Shown in pieces: positions 17,067 through 25,100 of a DNA stretch of 64,000 nt. How positions within the stretch are numbered: position 1 is the first letter of the stretch; each line of letters opens with the position of its first letter. The notes beneath the pieces were generated by a model, which was not told the origin of the DNA, did not search any database, and saw only the letters and a program-made list of their open reading frames with translations. This DNA is from CAXMNX01 sp964194845 (GTDB taxonomy: Bacteria; Pseudomonadota; Alphaproteobacteria; Rhodobacterales; Rhodobacteraceae): positions 1-64,000 of the forward strand of contig CAXMNX010000025.1 of NCBI GenBank assembly GCA_964194845.1, in the 5' to 3' direction. A program made the position numbers and the translations under genes.

Positions 17067-17599
17067 AGGTTTTCATCGATACCTGCGTTCTGTTCCCCAC
17101 ATTGACCCGCGAGTTGCTGATGGGATTTGCGCGTGCGGCAAGTTTTGAACCACTTTGGTCGCCTGATGTGCTGGGCGAATGGCGGAGCGTCGCGCGCAGG
17201 TCCGGGAAATATGCGCCCGACCCGGAAATAGATCGCCTGGTCGAAGAATTTCCGGCAGCGTTGGTGGAGTATACGCCCGAGACGTTGCTTCCGCTTTCGC
17301 TGCCAGACCCAAACGATATCGCAATACTGGCGGCGGCCATTGATGGCGGTGCCGAGGAACTTTTGACCTTCAATTCGCGCGATTTTCCGATCCGCACATT
17401 GGCGAAACACGGGCTCATTCGCCGCCACCCGGACGAATTTCTGCTTGAACAATTTCAGATGGATCCGGATATAGCGCGATCGATTACCGACATCACACTG
17501 AAAAAGGCGCAGGCGGACGGCTTTGACGCATCCAATCCGCGGCGAATTTTCAAACGCTCGCTTCTGCCGCGATTTGGCAAAGCGCTTTACCGGTCCTGA
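17063..17599 (+). CDS. PIN domain protein (RSP_2648-like), putative ribonuclease
   Basis: A 178-aa PIN-domain protein, starting with GTG inside the rlmI stop codon. The first acidic active-site residue is in KVFIDTCVLFP (Asp5). Further acidic residues lie in LPDPNDIAILAAAI (about 93-106) and FNSRDFP (about 113-119), the arrangement of PIN RNases. The C-terminal 50 residues (MDPDIARSITDITLKKAQAD onward) form an added helical part. There is no antitoxin-like small gene upstream, so it is not a typical VapC toxin; coupling to an rRNA methyltransferase suggests a role in RNA metabolism. Its last 13 bases overlap the end of the opposite-strand M48 gene. Confidence 0.85.
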   Translation: MKVFIDTCVLFPTLTRELLMGFARAASFEPLWSPDVLGEWRSVARRSGKYAPDPEIDRLVEEFPAALVEYTPETLLPLSLPDPNDIAILAAAIDGGAEELLTFNSRDFPIRTLAKHGLIRRHPDEFLLEQFQMDPDIARSITDITLKKAQADGFDASNPRRIFKRSLLPRFGKALYRS

Positions 17600-18285
17600 C
17601 CGGCCACCGCCCACCGCGATTCCAGCTTTTCGATGGCGGCAATCCGTTCCTTGGTTTTCGGGTGGCTCATGATCCAGGCAGGCATGGACGCACCGCGCAT
17701 ACCTGTCAGGGTCTCCAGCTTCCGAAACAAGGATTTCTGCGGGTCGGTGCCAATGCCGGATTTGACCAGCAGTGCGGAGGCATAGGCGTCGGCTTCATAT
17801 TCGTCCGAACGGCTCAGCCGCGCGGCCAGAAGTGTCGTCAGAAAATTCGCAATTACCACGCCCAGACCCGGCAGGAACCTGGAAAGCACCATCGCCAAAG
17901 CCGCCCGGATCGCATTTTGCCCGGAAAAGTCGATCATTCGACGCCGCGAATGCCCAAGTGCGACATGCCCCAATTCGTGCGCGATAACGCTGGCCAGTTC
18001 CGCGCTCGTTACCTCACCGCCTCGGTATTTCTGATAAAACCCGCGTGTCAGGAATATTCGTCCATCCGGTGCTGCAAGCCCATTAACCGGCTCGATTTCG
18101 TACAAATGAACGCGAATGCGCGAAACCTCCAGCGCTGCCGCCATTTTGTCTGTCAGCCGCTTCAACTCGGGATCCGCAAGCTCGCTGGACTTCGCGTCAA
18201 GCTCGCGCCGCGTGCGCCACATGGAGAAGCGGTACATCACGACGGCATAAAGGATCGCCAACAGGATCGGGGTGAACTTGAGCAT
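17587..18285 (-). CDS. M48 family zinc metalloprotease (HtpX-like)
   Basis: Membrane-anchored zinc protease, 232 aa. An N-terminal hydrophobic helix (about 5-21) is followed by the catalytic domain with HELGH at 103-107 and the third ligand glutamate in SDEYEADAYA (about 160-169). A further hydrophobic stretch (VVIANFLTTLLAARL, about 143-157) may enter the membrane. Family members degrade damaged membrane or periplasmic proteins. Last gene of the minus-strand moxR/VWA operon, 47 bp after the VWA gene. The downstream end overlaps the convergent PIN gene by 13 bp. Confidence 0.9.
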   Translation of the reverse strand: MLKFTPILLAILYAVVMYRFSMWRTRRELDAKSSELADPELKRLTDKMAAALEVSRIRVHLYEIEPVNGLAAPDGRIFLTRGFYQKYRGGEVTSAELASVIAHELGHVALGHSRRRMIDFSGQNAIRAALAMVLSRFLPGLGVVIANFLTTLLAARLSRSDEYEADAYASALLVKSGIGTDPQKSLFRKLETLTGMRGASMPAWIMSHPKTKERIAAIEKLESRWAVAGQDR

Positions 18286-18332
18286 TCTTGGAATATGGGT
18301 CGGATGGCCGGGCGATTAAAGGCGTGAAGCTC

Positions 18333-19517
18333 TCAGCCCAGTACCCTCATCCCCCGCGTCAGCCCCTCAAGCGTCAGCGGCACCATCCGATCACCACCAA
18401 TGATCTGCCGGACCATCGAGATTGAGTGGGTGTAATCCCAATGCGCCTGCGGGATCGGATTGATCCACAGAAAATCCGACCAATGCGCGTGGGCGCGCCG
18501 CAACCAGGCTTCTCCCGGCTCGGCGTTCCAGTGCTCATTCGCGCCGCCGGGGATCGCAATTTCATAGGGCGACATCGCCGCGTCGCCGACGAATATGCAC
18601 TTATAGCCCTTCCCGAAGGTGTTCAGCACTTCCCACGTCGGGGTCTGTGCATTCCAGCGCCGTCGATTATCGCGCCAGACGCCTTCGTATAGGCAGTTGT
18701 GGAAATAGAAATGCTCAAGGTTTTTGAACTCGGTGCGGGCGGCCGAGAAAAGCTCCTCGACAAGTTGAACAAACGGGTCCATGGACCCGCCAACATCCAG
18801 AAACAGAAGCACTTTCACCGCGTTGCGGCGCTCGGGCCGGGTTTGAACGTCAAGGTAACCGTGTTCAACAGTCGCACGGATTGTACCGTCTAGATCCAGC
18901 TCGTCGTCCGCACCTTCGCGCGCCCATTGCCGAAGCCGCTTCAGCGCCATTTTCATCGTCCGTGTGCCGATCTCGCGCTGGTCATCAAGATCGCGAAACT
19001 CGCGCTTGTCCCAGACCTTGACCGCACGTTGATGGCGCGAAGCGTCTTGCCCGATCCGCACGCCTTCGGGGTTGTATCCATATGCACCGAAAGGCGAGGT
19101 GCCAGCGGTGCCGACCCATTTCGATCCGCCCTGATGGCGCGCTCGTTGCTCTTTCAATCGCTCGCGCAACGTCTCCATCAACTTCTCGAAACCGCCGATT
19201 GCCTCGATCTCGGCTTTTTCGGCATCGGTCAGGTGTTTTTCCGCCATTTTGCGCAACCAGTCTTCGGGAAGGTCCAGCGCCTTAATAACGGCTTCCGCCG
19301 GTATCGCCTCTATCCCCTTGAACGCACTGGAAAATGCTCGATCAAACCGGTCAATATGGGTTTCATTTTTGACCATCGTGGCGCGCGCCAGATAGTAAAA
19401 TCCGTCGACATCATAGGTCGCCAGACCGGCATCCAACGCTTCGAGAAACGATAGGAATTCCCTTAGACTGACCGGAACGCCAAAGTTGCGGAGGTTTTCG
19501 TAAAACGGCAGGAACAT
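18333..19517 (-). CDS. VWA domain protein (CoxE-like)
   Basis: A 394-aa soluble protein with a von Willebrand factor A domain in the C-terminal half. The metal-binding motif reads LLFLDVGGSMDPFVQL (Asp-x-Gly-x-Ser) at about 240-255. The N-terminal half is helical and highly charged with Lys/Glu/Arg near 115-150. MoxR-type AAA ATPases and CoxE-like VWA proteins work together as chaperones that insert metals or remodel enzyme complexes; the moxR partner is four genes upstream in this operon. It starts one base into the stop of the 55-aa membrane protein (TGATG). Client protein unknown. Confidence 0.88.
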   Translation of the reverse strand: MFLPFYENLRNFGVPVSLREFLSFLEALDAGLATYDVDGFYYLARATMVKNETHIDRFDRAFSSAFKGIEAIPAEAVIKALDLPEDWLRKMAEKHLTDAEKAEIEAIGGFEKLMETLRERLKEQRARHQGGSKWVGTAGTSPFGAYGYNPEGVRIGQDASRHQRAVKVWDKREFRDLDDQREIGTRTMKMALKRLRQWAREGADDELDLDGTIRATVEHGYLDVQTRPERRNAVKVLLFLDVGGSMDPFVQLVEELFSAARTEFKNLEHFYFHNCLYEGVWRDNRRRWNAQTPTWEVLNTFGKGYKCIFVGDAAMSPYEIAIPGGANEHWNAEPGEAWLRRAHAHWSDFLWINPIPQAHWDYTHSISMVRQIIGGDRMVPLTLEGLTRGMRVLG

Positions 19518-19684
19518 CAGGCCGCCAGTCGCTCGATCACAATTCCCAAAAATAGGCCAAATATTGCGAAGGCTATACCGTATCCGGCGGCATATTGCGC
19601 CATGTCAAGGCGGTTCCCGTTGCGCCGACGCGCTGAATTGACGCCAAATGCTATGCCAACCAGCGTCGAGACGATCATGATCAT
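19517..19684 (-). CDS. 55-aa membrane protein in the moxR/VWA operon
   Basis: A previously easy-to-miss ORF of 55 codons between the DUF2927 lipoprotein gene and the VWA gene. It begins with an ATGA overlap with the lipoprotein stop and ends in a TGATG overlap with the VWA start, so it is tightly coupled on both sides. The protein has two hydrophobic segments (about 2-16 and 31-50) separated by a basic loop, SARRRNGNRLD (about 17-27), giving a hairpin with the loop in the cytoplasm. No family recognised. The coupling on both sides makes translation very likely. Confidence 0.75.
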   Translation of the reverse strand: MIMIVSTLVGIAFGVNSARRRNGNRLDMAQYAAGYGIAFAIFGLFLGIVIERLAA

Positions 19685-21042
19685 GTCGCACCACCATCTT
19701 TCGGGCGTGGACTGATGGCGCGTATCTCGGCGGCGCGGGCGCGGATTTCGTCTTCATCGCCAAAGCCGTATCGCGCCCACGCCAGGGCTTCGCGCTGAAT
19801 TTCTGCGGCTTCGACGGATCGGTTCAAAACTTCAAGCGCCTCGGCCTTGACCAGCAATAGCAGCGTCAGCAAGGCCGCATGTTCGGCCCGGGTGACGACG
19901 CGAATATTTCGGTCCGCCAAGGCAAGGGCGATATCGGCGCGACCGGCGGAAAGCTGAAATGCCGCCAGCTGCATGGCGACGTGCGCTTCCTGAATGGCCG
20001 TATCGGACCGGTTCTGGTAAATCCGACCAGCTTTCAAAAACGCGTTCAAAGCTTCTTCGGGGTCGCTGCCAAGGGTCAGTCGGCCAAGCACATAGTTTGA
20101 GTAGGCATATCGAGTGTCTAACGCCCCGGCGGATTCTGACAAGGCAACTGCGCGGCGCGCCGATGTGATCCGCCTGGTCCGGGAAAGACCCGGCCGCGTT
20201 GCCCGGTCGATGGCCTTTTGCCAAGATTTGAAGTCAGGGCCTGGTGCGGCAATCGCCTCAAGTCCGCCAGTCGGGTTAAGCCGCGCAAGGATCGCTGGCA
20301 GGTGCCGGGAAACTTCAGTGCGCGACAGCCCCGACGATAGCGCGCGATCATAGATCACCCGCAAGATTAGCATGTCATAACCGGTCAGCACGGTATGAAA
20401 ATTGTCGTCGTTGAAGATCGACTGGTTCAACCGGTAGATGTCGTTGACCGGCCCAAGCGCCTGGCTGATCTCTTCGTGCAGGCAATCGCGAATTTCTTGC
20501 GGGCTGACGTCAAATGGCAGGAAAACCGCCATCTGTCGGCGCTCGGTTAGTCGGTTCCAGAAAGTTGCCGGATCATTTCGGCGTGCCCGATATTCCGACC
20601 AGCTTGAGACATTTGGCCGAACGAAACATGCCGCAGACGGCGCCACCCCAAGTATTTGGGACCGCTTCACCGGCTGGATGGTGATGTTCGCTGGCTGGTC
20701 GGCGGACACTTCGCGAATGTCGACCCCTGCCTCGCGACGCAGACGCTCCAAAAGCCGCGCCAGATCGGGCCGAAGGCTTGGCGGCGACGGCTCGGCGACT
20801 CGCACCGTTATCGGCCCTTCAAAACGCGTGAAAACCGGCAGTTCCGCACCGTTTTCCAGGTTGAACGTCAGGTCCAGAAAATCCCGCGCGATCACGGCGT
20901 TTGACGTGCGGGGCAGCGAAGGGGCCGCGCGTGTGAAAGTCTTCATCGGCGGCAGCGCAATAGGCGCGGTCGCCCGGCGCGTGGTTTCCGGCGTGCTGCA
21001 AGCCGCCAAAAGAAGGCAGAGGATGATGCACATGCGTCTCAC
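19681..21042 (-). CDS. DUF2927 domain lipoprotein
   Basis: A 453-aa predicted lipoprotein. The signal peptide ends in a lipobox, LLLAACSTPE, with the lipidated cysteine at 15. The DUF2927 region follows at about 60-240. The C-terminal third (about 300-430) looks like tetratricopeptide-type helices (AYSNYVLGRLTLGSDPEEAL and later repeats), so it may be a scaffold. GTG at 21042 is used because it overlaps the GNAT stop as GTGA; an ATG lies three codons in. Membership of the moxR/VWA operon suggests an envelope role. Function unknown. Confidence 0.85.
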   Translation of the reverse strand: MRRMCIILCLLLAACSTPETTRRATAPIALPPMKTFTRAAPSLPRTSNAVIARDFLDLTFNLENGAELPVFTRFEGPITVRVAEPSPPSLRPDLARLLERLRREAGVDIREVSADQPANITIQPVKRSQILGVAPSAACFVRPNVSSWSEYRARRNDPATFWNRLTERRQMAVFLPFDVSPQEIRDCLHEEISQALGPVNDIYRLNQSIFNDDNFHTVLTGYDMLILRVIYDRALSSGLSRTEVSRHLPAILARLNPTGGLEAIAAPGPDFKSWQKAIDRATRPGLSRTRRITSARRAVALSESAGALDTRYAYSNYVLGRLTLGSDPEEALNAFLKAGRIYQNRSDTAIQEAHVAMQLAAFQLSAGRADIALALADRNIRVVTRAEHAALLTLLLLVKAEALEVLNRSVEAAEIQREALAWARYGFGDEDEIRARAAEIRAISPRPKDGGAT

Positions 21043-21485
21043 GATGGCCGCGCGTATTTGATGAACGACGTCAGCTCGCCGATCCGGTCATAAAGCACCC
21101 GCGCCTCGGCATTGAAGTCCTGCGTCAGCCAATAAACCGATGGCGCACCGGCGTCGTCGGCAGCGGCATAGACAGCTTCGATCAACGCCCGTCCCACGCC
21201 CTGGCCGCGCACTTCTGGATCGGCGTAGAGATCCTGCAAATAACACGTGTTCTCAATCTTCCAGCCGTGGCGATGGAACAGGAAATGCGCCATCCCGACC
21301 GGCTGGCCATCAACTTCAGCGATCAGGCCGTGAAAATCCTGGCGGTCGTCGCCCAGCAGCCGCTGGAAACAGACACCATATACGTCCTCGGAAAGCTCGG
21401 TTTCATAAAACGCCAGATAATCGCGCCAAAGCCGTCGCCAGTGCCGTTCATCGTCACCAATTAGCGCCCGGATTTTCAGCGTCAT
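21039..21485 (-). CDS. GNAT family N-acetyltransferase
   Basis: A 148-aa acetyl-CoA dependent N-acetyltransferase. The coenzyme A pyrophosphate loop is VRGQGVGRALIEAVYAAA (about 94-111), preceded by YLQDLYADPEV. The C-terminal VYWLTQDFNAEARVLYDRIG resembles acetyltransferases of amino acids or small amines. ATG at 21485 overlaps the moxR stop (ATGA) and its stop overlaps the DUF2927 start (GTGA), so it is the second gene of the operon. Upstream codons in this frame belong to moxR in another frame and are excluded. Substrate unknown. Confidence 0.88.
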   Translation of the reverse strand: MTLKIRALIGDDERHWRRLWRDYLAFYETELSEDVYGVCFQRLLGDDRQDFHGLIAEVDGQPVGMAHFLFHRHGWKIENTCYLQDLYADPEVRGQGVGRALIEAVYAAADDAGAPSVYWLTQDFNAEARVLYDRIGELTSFIKYARPS

Positions 21486-22321
21486 GACCGGCCTCGTGCC
21501 ATAAACGCCAGCCGCTCGAAAAGCTGGACGTCCTGCTCGTTCTTCAAAAGCGCGCCGTGCAGCTTGGGTAAGGCATCGCTTCCATCCCGGCGCAAATCTT
21601 CGGGCGACAGGTCTTCGGCCAATATCAATTTGAGCCAGTCCAGCACCTCGGACGTCGAGGGTCTTTTCTTCAGACCCTGAGTGTCCCGTATCTCGAAAAA
21701 CTGTGTTAACGCAGTTGTTAGCAAGCGGTTCTTGATGTCTGGAAAATGCACTCCGACGATCGCCTTCAGCACCTCCATATCGGGGAACCGGATGTAATGG
21801 AAAAAACACCGGCGCAGAAACGCATCCGGCAGCTCTTTTTCGTTGTTTGAAGTGATGATGACGATGGGACGATTTATTGCCTGAACGGTTTCACCTGTCT
21901 CGTAGATGTGAAACTCCATCCGGTCGAGCTCCTGAAGCAGATCGTTGGGAAACTCAATGTCGGCCTTGTCGATCTCGTCGATCAGCAGCACAATCTTTTC
22001 GTCCGCCGCGAAAGCCTCCCAAAGTTTCCCGCGCTTAATATAGGCGGATATATCGTGGACTTTGTCCTCGCCAAGCTGACTGTCCCTAAGGCGGCTTACA
22101 GCGTCATATTCGTAAAGACCCTGCTGCGCACGGGTCGTCGATTTGACGTGCCATTCAATAATCCTGAGACCAAGCGCACCGGCCACTTGCCGCGCAAGTT
22201 CGGTCTTGCCGGTCCCGGGTTCACCCTTCACCAGCAAGGGCCGTTCTAGCGTGATCGCCGCATTGACAGCCACCGCCAGATCATCGGATGCGATGTAGGC
22301 TTCTGTGCCTTTAAATTTCAC
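21482..22321 (-). CDS. MoxR family AAA+ ATPase
   Basis: A 279-aa AAA+ ATPase of the MoxR/CoxD type. The Walker A is GEPGTGKTE (about 33-41), the Walker B VLLIDEIDKAD, and sensor/arginine-finger residues lie in NNEKELPDAFLRRCFFHYI. These ATPases act with VWA proteins to mature or remodel enzyme complexes. The frame runs up to 22375, but the conserved start is the GTG at 22321 (V-KFKGTEAYIAS), with AAGGCG upstream. First gene of the six-gene operon that ends with the VWA protein and M48 protease. Divergent from dksA. Confidence 0.92.
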   Translation of the reverse strand: MKFKGTEAYIASDDLAVAVNAAITLERPLLVKGEPGTGKTELARQVAGALGLRIIEWHVKSTTRAQQGLYEYDAVSRLRDSQLGEDKVHDISAYIKRGKLWEAFAADEKIVLLIDEIDKADIEFPNDLLQELDRMEFHIYETGETVQAINRPIVIITSNNEKELPDAFLRRCFFHYIRFPDMEVLKAIVGVHFPDIKNRLLTTALTQFFEIRDTQGLKKRPSTSEVLDWLKLILAEDLSPEDLRRDGSDALPKLHGALLKNEQDVQLFERLAFMARGRS

Positions 22322-22515
22322 GATACGCCTTGTCAATTTGCAACTATGGGCAGCAAACACTAGCCCGCCATACAAGCGCCTTCAAGTGTTCCGATCGTGT
22401 AGTGACAAGGCATCGGCGATGCGCTACACGCCGCGCCAGAGGCACCGGATGGCCGGGCAAGGTGTAACGGTTTGTCATCCGGAGTTGTTTGATAATGATA
22501 AAAAAGGTGAATGAT

Positions 22516-22938
22516 GTGAAAGCAGAAGTATTCCTGCCGGACGATTATCGCCCTGCCGAAACCGAACCCTTTATGAACGAACGGCAGCTTGAGTATTTTC
22601 GCCGCAAGCTTTTGAACTGGAAAGCAGAACTGTTGGGTGACAGTAAGTTGACCATCGAGGGGCTTCAGCACTCTTCGAGAAATATCCCCGACATTGCCGA
22701 CCGCGCCAGCGAAGAGACCGACCGCGCGCTTGAACTTCGCACCCGCGACCGGCAACGCAAACTGGTTGCCAAGATCGACGCAGCACTCAGACGAATCGAA
22801 AATGGCGAATACGGCTACTGCGAAGAGACCGGCGATTCGATCTCGCTCAAGCGGCTGGACGCCAGACCGATCGCGGTAATGAGCCTGGAAGCGCAGGAAC
22901 GTCACGAGCGCCGCGAGAAGGTTCATCGCGACGACTAG
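22516..22938 (+). CDS. dksA: DksA family RNA polymerase-binding protein
   Basis: Secondary-channel regulator of RNA polymerase that works with ppGpp, 140 aa. The coiled-coil region (about 20-90) is clear, with DIADRASEETDRALELRTRD carrying the tip acidic residues. The zinc-finger region has only one of the usual four cysteines (GYCEETGDSISLKRLDARP), so no Cys4 zinc site can form. Single-cysteine DksA is known and functional in Rhodobacter sphaeroides. GTG at 22516 fits homologues and has AGGTGA about 7 nt upstream; in-frame ATGs at 22489 and 22495 lie before that site. Confidence 0.92.
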   Translation: MKAEVFLPDDYRPAETEPFMNERQLEYFRRKLLNWKAELLGDSKLTIEGLQHSSRNIPDIADRASEETDRALELRTRDRQRKLVAKIDAALRRIENGEYGYCEETGDSISLKRLDARPIAVMSLEAQERHERREKVHRDD

Positions 22939-22948
22939 ATGATCCGCA

Positions 22949-22985
22949 CCGGGCTGGTCGGCTTGCGCTTGTCTGGCCCGGCTTT
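22949..22985 (+). terminator. Candidate dksA terminator
   Basis: CCGGGC (22949-22954) can pair with GCCCGG (22976-22981) across a 21-nt loop, followed by CTTTT. It lies just after the dksA stop. The long loop makes it a weak case. Confidence 0.45.
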
Positions 22986-23003
22986 TAACTGAAGACGCAA
23001 TTC

Positions 23004-23243
23004 CTAAGACGCGCGACCCAACCCACGCGCGGCGCGCCCGCCACGGCGACCCGGAAGCAGGCTTTTGCGCGACGGCAGCTCGTCAATCAGCTTGCGGCGG
23101 TCTTCGGGTGCCAGTCTGGACCAGCCCGCAATCTCGTCGGCTGTGCGATGGCATCCGATACAAATTTTCGCATCTGGATGGATCATGCAGATCTTGACGC
23201 ACGGACTTTCCAATTCGTCGCGCTCCCAGACGTCGTCGGTCAA
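23004..23243 (-). CDS. DUF1289 domain protein
   Basis: A 79-aa protein with the DUF1289 cysteine pattern ESPCVKICMIHPDAKICIGC (about 12-31), probably binding a metal or Fe-S cluster, followed by TADEIAGWSRLAPEDRR, the family signature. The C-terminal 20 residues are Arg/Gly-rich. Function unknown; often described as a Fe-S protein YdhL-like. It begins with TTG inside the ruvX stop (TTGA), so it is coupled to ruvX. Convergent with dksA. Confidence 0.87.
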   Translation of the reverse strand: MTDDVWERDELESPCVKICMIHPDAKICIGCHRTADEIAGWSRLAPEDRRKLIDELPSRKSLLPGRRGGRAARGLGRAS

Positions 23244-23716
23244 TGGCCTGCCTCCAGATGCGCCATTCGGTCCAGCGCGCCTTGCAAAATATACGATGCA
23301 GCGACGTGATCTATGACCTCGGCGCGACGTTTTCGCGACGTATCCGCCTCAAGAAGGGCGCGTTCAGCGGCGACGGTCGATAACCGTTCATCCCAAAATG
23401 TGATCGGCAAATCAGTGAATTTTTCCAGGTTCCGGGCAAAAGCGCGCGTTGACTGACAGCGCGGGCCTTCGGTGCCGTCCATATTGAGCGGAAATCCAAG
23501 GACCAAGCCGCAAATGTCCCGCGCAGCTAGAATGCGAAGCAATTTTTCCGCATCGACGCCGAATTTCTTGCGCCGGATTGTCTCAAGCGGGGTGGCGACA
23601 CGACGCAGCCGGTCGCTGACCGCAACCCCGATCGTCACCGTGCCAAGATCCAGCCCTGCGACTGCGAAAGAAGCGGGCAGGGCGTTTCTGAATTGCTGAA
23701 AATCGTCGAGGATCAA
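23240..23716 (-). CDS. ruvX: Holliday junction resolvase-like protein (RuvX/YqgF)
   Basis: RNase H-fold nuclease of the YqgF family, 158 aa, implicated in 16S rRNA processing and in Holliday junction resolution. The first catalytic aspartate is in AGLDLGTVTIGVAVSD (about 20-35), and the second acidic region in FWDERLSTVAAERALLEA (about 101-118), with DHVAASYILQGALD at the C-terminus. It starts with TTG overlapping the ccmI stop (TTGA) and its own stop overlaps the DUF1289 start in the same way. Middle gene of ccmI-ruvX-DUF1289. Confidence 0.92.
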   Translation of the reverse strand: MILDDFQQFRNALPASFAVAGLDLGTVTIGVAVSDRLRRVATPLETIRRKKFGVDAEKLLRILAARDICGLVLGFPLNMDGTEGPRCQSTRAFARNLEKFTDLPITFWDERLSTVAAERALLEADTSRKRRAEVIDHVAASYILQGALDRMAHLEAGH

Positions 23717-24930
23717 TTGCCGATCCCCGCGCTTGGTCGTGCCTGTTCGATCAGCCCAAGTGCGCTCTGGTCGTCGGCAAAAACCACCCTTGCCTCATCT
23801 GCAATCTCAGTTGCGCGCTCCAATTCACCCAGCACACCAAGCGAAGTTATCAGCCGCGCCCAATCCTGCGCAGGCCCGCCTTCGGTTGCCAGACGGTCGG
23901 CCAGCCCCGAAACCATGCCGCGGATCATATCCTGTCGTTCATCTTCGGTAAGATCTTCGGCTGCTGCGATGTCTGCCTCGGATGGCCCCGGCACCTCGGG
24001 CAGGCGATACTCAACACCTGCGGCGGCAGCGACGGCTTCAATCTCGGACCTGATGACCGGAACCCAGGGCGCGTCGGGCGGGCCGTCTTCAAGCAAACTA
24101 CGCCAAATCGGAAAAGCCCGGTCTGCACGCCCGTTCTGGGCTTCAAGAAGGCCAAGATAATATTGCGCCGCCGCGCTTTCCGGCGCCCGATTTAGAACCC
24201 GCTGCAATACCGCCTCGGCTTCGGGCGACACATATCCGGCTGCGGCAAAGACCATCGCATCAAGCAGGAACAGATGGTCTTGCGGTGTCGCGTCATCGCC
24301 CTTCGCCGCGACCAGACGTTCCCGCGCAGCACGGGCGTCGGCAAAACGCCCCAGACGGGCCTCATATTGCGCCAGAAGCGTCAGGCCCCGAATGTCGTCG
24401 GGCCTTTTCTCAAGTGCTGCCCGCAGCTGCGCCATCAACGCCAGAAACGCTTCGGATACTTCTTCGGCTTGAGGCAACGCGGCGCGCGCGCGTTCTTCGG
24501 CGTCGGCCTGGCTCATCCGATTGATGCGCGCGTCCTCCAATGCCGCCAGCCGGGCCTTGATCGGCAGGTCGCCATATCCCGGCGACCCGATCCCGAAATA
24601 AAGCGCACCGCTGCCGAGAAAAAGCGCGACGGCGACAAAGGCGATGACCAATCGGCTGCCGCTCGATTTCGGTGCATTGAATTTCATTTGTCGCTTGTCA
24701 GCGCCGAGAAGTCTGCGGGATACCTCCAGGCGGACCTGCTCGGCGCCTGCGTCTGAAAGAACCCCGCGCGCCAGATCGCGGTCAATTTCGGCAAGCTGAT
24801 CTTTGTAGACCGCGATATCGCTGTCAGCACCACCCCGCATGTCGTCACCATCGCCGTGCGCGCCGGCCGCGAACGCGAGCATGGCAGAGACGAGAACAGC
24901 AATCGCGACGATGACAAGCCAAAAAACCAT
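23713..24930 (-). CDS. ccmI: Cytochrome c maturation protein CcmI
   Basis: Apocytochrome c chaperone that holds the C-terminal part of apocytochromes for haem ligation with CcmFH. About 405 aa, the size of Rhodobacter CcmI. Two N-terminal membrane helices (about 2-22 and 94-112) flank a cytoplasmic loop with a Leu/Glu-rich coiled part. The periplasmic part (about 115-405) carries tetratricopeptide repeats, e.g. LTLLAQYEARLGRFADARAA. The frame extends three codons up to a TTG at 24939; the ATG at 24930 starts the membrane helix and is preferred. It is 30 kb from ccmABCDG, and ccmE, ccmF and ccmH are not in the window. Confidence 0.88.
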   Translation of the reverse strand: MVFWLVIVAIAVLVSAMLAFAAGAHGDGDDMRGGADSDIAVYKDQLAEIDRDLARGVLSDAGAEQVRLEVSRRLLGADKRQMKFNAPKSSGSRLVIAFVAVALFLGSGALYFGIGSPGYGDLPIKARLAALEDARINRMSQADAEERARAALPQAEEVSEAFLALMAQLRAALEKRPDDIRGLTLLAQYEARLGRFADARAARERLVAAKGDDATPQDHLFLLDAMVFAAAGYVSPEAEAVLQRVLNRAPESAAAQYYLGLLEAQNGRADRAFPIWRSLLEDGPPDAPWVPVIRSEIEAVAAAAGVEYRLPEVPGPSEADIAAAEDLTEDERQDMIRGMVSGLADRLATEGGPAQDWARLITSLGVLGELERATEIADEARVVFADDQSALGLIEQARPSAGIGN

Positions 24931-24981
24931 AGCATCCAATTAGTCGTCGTTTTGCAATTCTTAAAGTGATTTCATTCCTTT

Positions 24982-25009
24982 GCGACACCGCGTCACGACC
25001 TCGTGTCGC
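24982..25009. promoter_or_regulatory. Inverted repeat upstream of the sarcosine oxidase operon
   Basis: GCGACAC (24982-24988) and GTGTCGC (25003-25009) form a 7-bp inverted repeat in the 170-bp gap between ccmI and soxB, about 90 bp before the soxB start. Possible operator for sox control. It has no T-tract and no supporting regulator gene nearby. Confidence 0.35.
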
Positions 25010-25100
25010 GAAATTGCAGCGTCCTGCCGTTTTGCCGTCTTCACAAACCCAACGTATTTTGGAATGAGGGGGCGACCCAGCGAGTAGGGACCAGGATCGA

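Noticed and set aside
17063..17599. VapBC toxin-antitoxin system
   Set aside because: No antitoxin gene is adjacent; the PIN gene is coupled to rlmI and has an extended C-terminus.
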